DNA from: Kluyvera cryocrescens NBRC 102467
GTDB taxonomy: Bacteria; Pseudomonadota; Gammaproteobacteria; Enterobacterales; Enterobacteriaceae
Assembly: GCF_001571285.1 (NCBI RefSeq)
Contig: NZ_BCTM01000027.1
Coordinates: 1 to 64,000 of the forward strand
Reading direction: 5' to 3'
DNA: 64,000 nt
Of the stretch, positions 60,666 through 64,000 are shown one piece after another. A model generated the notes under the pieces. The model was not told where the DNA came from, did not search any database, and saw nothing but the letters and a program-made list of their open reading frames with translations. A program made the translations under genes and the position numbers. How positions within the stretch are numbered: the first letter of the stretch is position 1; each line of letters starts with the position of its first letter.

Positions 60666-61289
60666 TCAGGCCGGTTTAAGCTCAGGCTCAACCAGGCTGT
60701 AGACCTGTTGATTGAGCGCCGGGGCGCTGGCCAATGCCTGAATATGCGCCGCCACGTCGGCGCGCTGCACGAAACCGTGCACTTCCTGTTGCTGAATGCG
60801 CCGGGCTTTACCGGTAGCCTCGCCGCTCAACAACCCGCCGGGACGGAGAATGGCGTAATCCAGAGTACTGGTTTGCAGCCAGCTTTCCGCCAGTGATTTC
60901 TCTCTGACTGCCTGACCAAATGCGGCCTTTGCCCGCGCGGAGAGAAATGGCCAACTGTCGCCGCAGCCCAGCGAGGTCACCAGTATCATGCGTTTGAGGC
61001 CGGCTTTTTCCGCCTCGTCGATCACCGTCCGGTGTGCCAGATAATCCTGTGCGCCGCCCATCGATGAAATGACGGTCGCTTCAGCGCCCGCCGTCTGACA
61101 GGCCTGCGCGACGCATGCCGCATCGCAGGCATCGCCGATCAACACGTTGATGCCTTTGGCTTTCAGGCGTGCAGCGGCTTCAGGGTTACGCACCACGGCG
61201 ACCACTGGGCGCTTTTCTGCCAGCGCTAGCTCAACGGTTAGCGCGCCCACGCCTTTACCACCCGCGCCAAAAATCAGCCATGGGTTCAT
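60666..61289 (-). CDS. chuY: Anaerobilin reductase-type protein ChuY
   Basis: This is a 207-residue NAD(P)-binding Rossmann protein (FGAGGKGVGALTVELAL near the start, RPGGLLSGEATGK later). In E. coli O157:H7 ChuY reduces anaerobilin, the linear tetrapyrrole product of ChuW. Its ATG overlaps the chuX stop by one base (TGATG). The gene order W-X-Y-U-V matches the chu locus. Confidence 0.88.
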   Translation of the reverse strand: MNPWLIFGAGGKGVGALTVELALAEKRPVVAVVRNPEAAARLKAKGINVLIGDACDAACVAQACQTAGAEATVISSMGGAQDYLAHRTVIDEAEKAGLKRMILVTSLGCGDSWPFLSARAKAAFGQAVREKSLAESWLQTSTLDYAILRPGGLLSGEATGKARRIQQQEVHGFVQRADVAAHIQALASAPALNQQVYSLVEPELKPA

Positions 61290-61783
61290 CAGGCATCCCC
61301 TTTCAATACGGCGGCCAGCTTGCGGAAGGCATCAACCTGCTCTGCCAGCAACTGACGGTGGTCATCGCGGCCAAGGAAGATTTTAAACATCGCATTGCCC
61401 GCAGCGTTAAAGAACAGAATCGAGGCGGTGTCCATCGCCATAAACTTGCGTTCGACCAGCGCGATATGCGTGCAGTTTTCGGCTTTAATGTGGCCCGTCA
61501 TGCCCTTTTTGCCACGCAGGTTAAAGTAGCCATGGCGATGGAACCCGGACGGCAGTTCGCCGGTGAATTCCAGGATCACGTCGGCGGAATGCACCAGCGT
61601 GGTGACTTTTCCCCATTCGCAGACCGTGTCCCAGACGGTATCAAATTTATCACCGGCAACCAGCGTGTGTGACGGCAGGTGTTTCACAACTTCCAGCAGC
61701 GTGGTGTTGTATTGTCCCGCGATAGCTTCCAGGGTGCCGTCTGGCTCGGTTTTCAAATAATCCTGTAAAGAGACGTTGCTCAT
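61289..61783 (-). CDS. chuX: Heme-binding utilization protein ChuX (HutX)
   Basis: This cytoplasmic heme carrier of the HutX/ChuX family has 164 residues with the N-terminal LQDYLKTEPDGTLEAIA and the core VHSADVILEFTGELPSGFHRHGYFN (conserved family segment, shown in part of the chain). It is thought to hand heme to ChuW. The second ATG (61783) has better spacing from AGGAGCTA than the first (61786). It lies 12 bp after chuW. Confidence 0.92.
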   Translation of the reverse strand: MSNVSLQDYLKTEPDGTLEAIAGQYNTTLLEVVKHLPSHTLVAGDKFDTVWDTVCEWGKVTTLVHSADVILEFTGELPSGFHRHGYFNLRGKKGMTGHIKAENCTHIALVERKFMAMDTASILFFNAAGNAMFKIFLGRDDHRQLLAEQVDAFRKLAAVLKGDA

Positions 61784-61795
61784 CATTAGCTCCTG

Positions 61796-63136
61796 TTATG
61801 GGGTTTCTACCGCAATGCGCGGCGCGTTAAGCTCCTGAATTAGTTCATCAAGAGACTGTAAAATGTTGCTGGCCCAGAAACGGCCTTCGTTGGTCAACCG
61901 CAGGCAGGTTGAGTCATCCTGCGTTAATCCGGCGTGGTGCCACTGCGTCAGCAGCGGGGCGAGTTTGGCCGCATGCGGTGTCAGCGCATCCAGCGGCACG
62001 CGGGCGGTTTCAACGCCGGCCTGCAGGGTGTGGCGCCACTGGAAGCCGCGATCGGCGGTACGCATCATCATCATTAGCGGTTTTTGTCCGGCGGCAATCG
62101 ATTGATGCCAGTTCTCAAGGTTGCGTTCCACCATCCATGAATAGCCGTTGACTGAGCCGCCAGCGCCGGAACCCAGCGCCAGACAATCGGCGCCTTGTTT
62201 AATCAGTAAATTGTAGAGGTTACGTTCGCGAGTGGTGCGCGCCCAGTGGCTGTTGCTGATGCAGCGCCAGCCGGCCTGATCCATAAAATCGCAGCCTTGC
62301 AGATAGAGATCCCGACGCTCAGCGGGCTGAGGCACCGTGGTTCGGCCGTTTTCCACCGCTTTGCCCAGCGGCGTGTTGGGCAGCAGATTGAGGGCGTAAA
62401 GATCCACACCGTCTAGCCCGATCTCCCGGGCGATCGCCAGATCCTCGCCCCACAGTTTGGCATCCTGTCCCGGCAGGCCAAACAGCAGATCGCAGACCAC
62501 TGCGGCCCTGTCGCGACGCACCAGACCTTCCATAAATGCAATCGCCGTAGGGCCATCAGAGGTGCGGGCCATCTTCTTGCGGATTTTGCTGTTAAACGAC
62601 TGAATACCAATGGAGAAGCGATTGGCACCGGCATCGAGACAGGCATCAATACGCGCGTCGTCGAAGTTCAGTACCCGGCCTTCTATGGTGATTTCACAGT
62701 CTGGCGCGAGCGGCAGGCGTTCGCGCAGCGCGGTAATAATGCGCGCCAGATCGCGGGCAGAGAGCGCTGATGGCGTACCGCCACCGAAGTAGACCGCGTG
62801 AATCGGCGCCGATTGGTGCAGTACGCTGTCGGCTTCCATTTCAATTTCGCGCAGCAGCGCGTCGGTATAGCGCGTGCAGCTATCTTCCTCATAGCGGTTC
62901 TGGTAAAAACCGCAGAAAGTACAGTGGGTGGCGCAAAACGGAATGTGCAAATAGAGCAGGCGTTTACGCGCAGGCGTCGCCTGGCTTAGGACATTCAGCC
63001 AGGTTTGCGCCAGCTTATCTTTGGCGATGGGGATTGCGCCGCGCCAGGGCATGGTGGCCCGGCGGTCTTTGAAGGGCTGGCCGCCCTCCAGCGCAAAGTG
63101 AGGGGTTAAGTCCAGTTCGTTTGTCGTAGTGTGCAT
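61796..63136 (-). CDS. chuW: Radical SAM anaerobic heme-degrading enzyme ChuW (anaerobilin synthase, HutW)
   Basis: ChuW opens the heme porphyrin ring without oxygen and releases iron using S-adenosylmethionine. The radical SAM cluster motif CATHCTFC provides Cys68, Cys72 and Cys75. The HemN-like region FGGGTPSALS and the C-terminal HemN-type domain are intact in 446 residues (445 in E. coli ChuW). It lies 20 bp after chuT. Anaerobic iron release from heme fits a gut enterobacterium. Confidence 0.94.
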   Translation of the reverse strand: MHTTTNELDLTPHFALEGGQPFKDRRATMPWRGAIPIAKDKLAQTWLNVLSQATPARKRLLYLHIPFCATHCTFCGFYQNRYEEDSCTRYTDALLREIEMEADSVLHQSAPIHAVYFGGGTPSALSARDLARIITALRERLPLAPDCEITIEGRVLNFDDARIDACLDAGANRFSIGIQSFNSKIRKKMARTSDGPTAIAFMEGLVRRDRAAVVCDLLFGLPGQDAKLWGEDLAIAREIGLDGVDLYALNLLPNTPLGKAVENGRTTVPQPAERRDLYLQGCDFMDQAGWRCISNSHWARTTRERNLYNLLIKQGADCLALGSGAGGSVNGYSWMVERNLENWHQSIAAGQKPLMMMMRTADRGFQWRHTLQAGVETARVPLDALTPHAAKLAPLLTQWHHAGLTQDDSTCLRLTNEGRFWASNILQSLDELIQELNAPRIAVETP

Positions 63137-63156
63137 AACGGGTCTATCGGTATCCT

Positions 63157-63981
63157 TTAGTTTGGCCAGAACTGGCGGTGCAGCGTTTCAACGGCATCGG
63201 CGACGCGTGGCCCCATTCCCAGGATCAGGGCTTGATCGAGCATGACGATGCGTTGGTTTTTCCATGCGGCGGTGCGGGTGATCCCGGCTATCGTGCTGAG
63301 GCGGTTGATATCGCCATCGACCATTTGCGAGGTGACGATGATCACCTCTGGATCCGCGGCAATGAGGGCTTCCGCGCTGTAGCTGCGATACTGCGGGTGC
63401 TGGGCAACATTCTGTGCCCCAGCCAGCGTCATAATGGCATCGGCGACGCTGCCTTTTCCGGCCACCTGCGGCGCGCTGCCGCCGGCGCTTAAGATAAACA
63501 TCGCTTTGATTGGGGCTGGTTTACTGGCGCTGCTCTGGGCAACAGCGTCCAGACGCTGGCGCAGCGTATTAACCAGCGCATCGCCTTGCGGCTCGGCGTT
63601 GAGGTTTTTGGCCAATGCGTGAATGTTGGCATACATCTGCTCAACGGTTGCTGGCACGCGCGGCAGAGTCACGACATTGACCTTCTGGGCGCGAAGCTGA
63701 TCGAAAACCAACTGTGGGCCGGCGTCCTGCCAGGTGATAAAACTGTCCGGACGCAGCGATAAAATGCCCTCGCTGCTGAGCTGCTTCCAGTAGCCGATAT
63801 GCGGCAATGCTTGGGTTTGCGGTGGGTATGAGGTGGTTTCATCAACCCCGACGACCCGGTTACCCGCGCCGATGGCGTAAATCAGTTCGGTGAGAGAACC
63901 ACCGGCCACCACGATGCGTTCCGCTGCCTGCGTGCTGAATGCGCAGGCCAACGCCAAGAGTCCTATGGCAATCTTTTTCAT
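63157..63981 (-). CDS. chuT: Heme ABC periplasmic binding protein ChuT (HmuT)
   Basis: This 274-residue periplasmic heme receptor (HmuT/ShuT family) has a signal peptide ending near FSTQAAE. The mature start RIVVAGGSLTELIYAIGAG and YPPQTQALPHIGYWKQLS are typical, with Tyr residues available as the heme ligand. It feeds HmuUV. It is the first complete gene of the operon in the window; its ATG lies 2 bp after a probable upstream stop codon. Confidence 0.93.
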   Translation of the reverse strand: MKKIAIGLLALACAFSTQAAERIVVAGGSLTELIYAIGAGNRVVGVDETTSYPPQTQALPHIGYWKQLSSEGILSLRPDSFITWQDAGPQLVFDQLRAQKVNVVTLPRVPATVEQMYANIHALAKNLNAEPQGDALVNTLRQRLDAVAQSSASKPAPIKAMFILSAGGSAPQVAGKGSVADAIMTLAGAQNVAQHPQYRSYSAEALIAADPEVIIVTSQMVDGDINRLSTIAGITRTAAWKNQRIVMLDQALILGMGPRVADAVETLHRQFWPN

Positions 63982-63983
63982 TA

Positions 63984-64000
63984 TTAGAAGTTCCAGGCAA
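63984..64000 (-). CDS. 3' end of an upstream gene, possibly a heme outer-membrane receptor (partial)
   Basis: On the minus strand the last visible codons read Trp-Asn-Phe-stop (TGGAACTTCTAA). A C-terminal Phe is the hallmark of outer-membrane beta-barrels, and chu/hmu operons usually have a TonB-dependent heme receptor in this region. Only 17 bases are available, so this is inference. Confidence 0.35.

Overview
The window is a stretch of enterobacterial chromosome. Protein sequences, gene order, an ERIC repeat, the csrA–tRNA-Ser–tRNA-Arg cluster and the MicA sRNA all match Enterobacteriaceae. The base composition, a lac operon beside asc, a second zinc-type ABC importer and a cysteine-type formate dehydrogenase suggest a Klebsiella/Raoultella/Kluyvera-like organism rather than Escherichia. 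That genus-level guess is inference. Gene order largely follows the E. coli ascB-to-ygaV segment, with several blocks missing or replaced.

Layout. 1–4850: lac genes on the minus strand (lacI, lacZ, partial lacY) with a recognisable promoter, CRP site, and O1 and O2 operators. 5061–9239: asc cryptic-type beta-glucoside system (ascB, ascF, divergent ascG). 9331–15373: sigma54-type promoter, then hydN, a Cys-containing fdhF, hypF and a nickel/cobalt permease, which together look like a formate/hydrogenase maturation operon. 15500–19789: NO detoxification (norVW, divergent norR, three NorR sites). 19794–25647: gutQ without the srl operon, mltB, a Zur-box-controlled zinc-type ABC operon led by a 35-codon membrane microprotein, a small membrane ORF, and pncC. 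25648–31477: recA, recX, alaS, csrA, one tRNA-Ser and four identical tRNA-Arg genes.

31478–40528: an ERIC element, a BON lipoprotein, yqaB, yqaA, gshA, antisense-oriented micA, luxS, the emrB/emrA/mprA efflux system and an MFS gene (ygaY). 40742–44056: the proVWX glycine betaine importer. 44464–49258: a CMD-family/MocR divergent pair, ygaM, ygaC, alaE, a DUF2158-type protein, ygaP and ygaV. The nrdHIEF, ygaZH and stpA genes expected from E. coli order are absent here.

49811–54837: a four-gene chaperone–usher fimbrial operon (pilin, chaperone, usher, two-domain tip adhesin) preceded by a short ORF with a strong ribosome-binding site. 54900–58049: a TonB-dependent receptor with a periplasmic binding protein. 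58276–58731: a secreted protein with an exact 11-residue Trp repeat. 58856–64000: a heme uptake and anaerobic heme-degradation operon (hmuV, hmuU, chuY, chuX, chuW, chuT), probably preceded by an outer-membrane receptor whose last codons lie at the edge of the window.

Most of the window is well-known core metabolism. The least explained items are the microprotein fused by translational coupling to the zinc importer, the 11-mer Trp repeat protein, the fimbrial leader ORF, and several perfect dyads (9248–9277, 49259–49300, 44938–44983, 58082–58098) that look like operators for neighbouring regulators.
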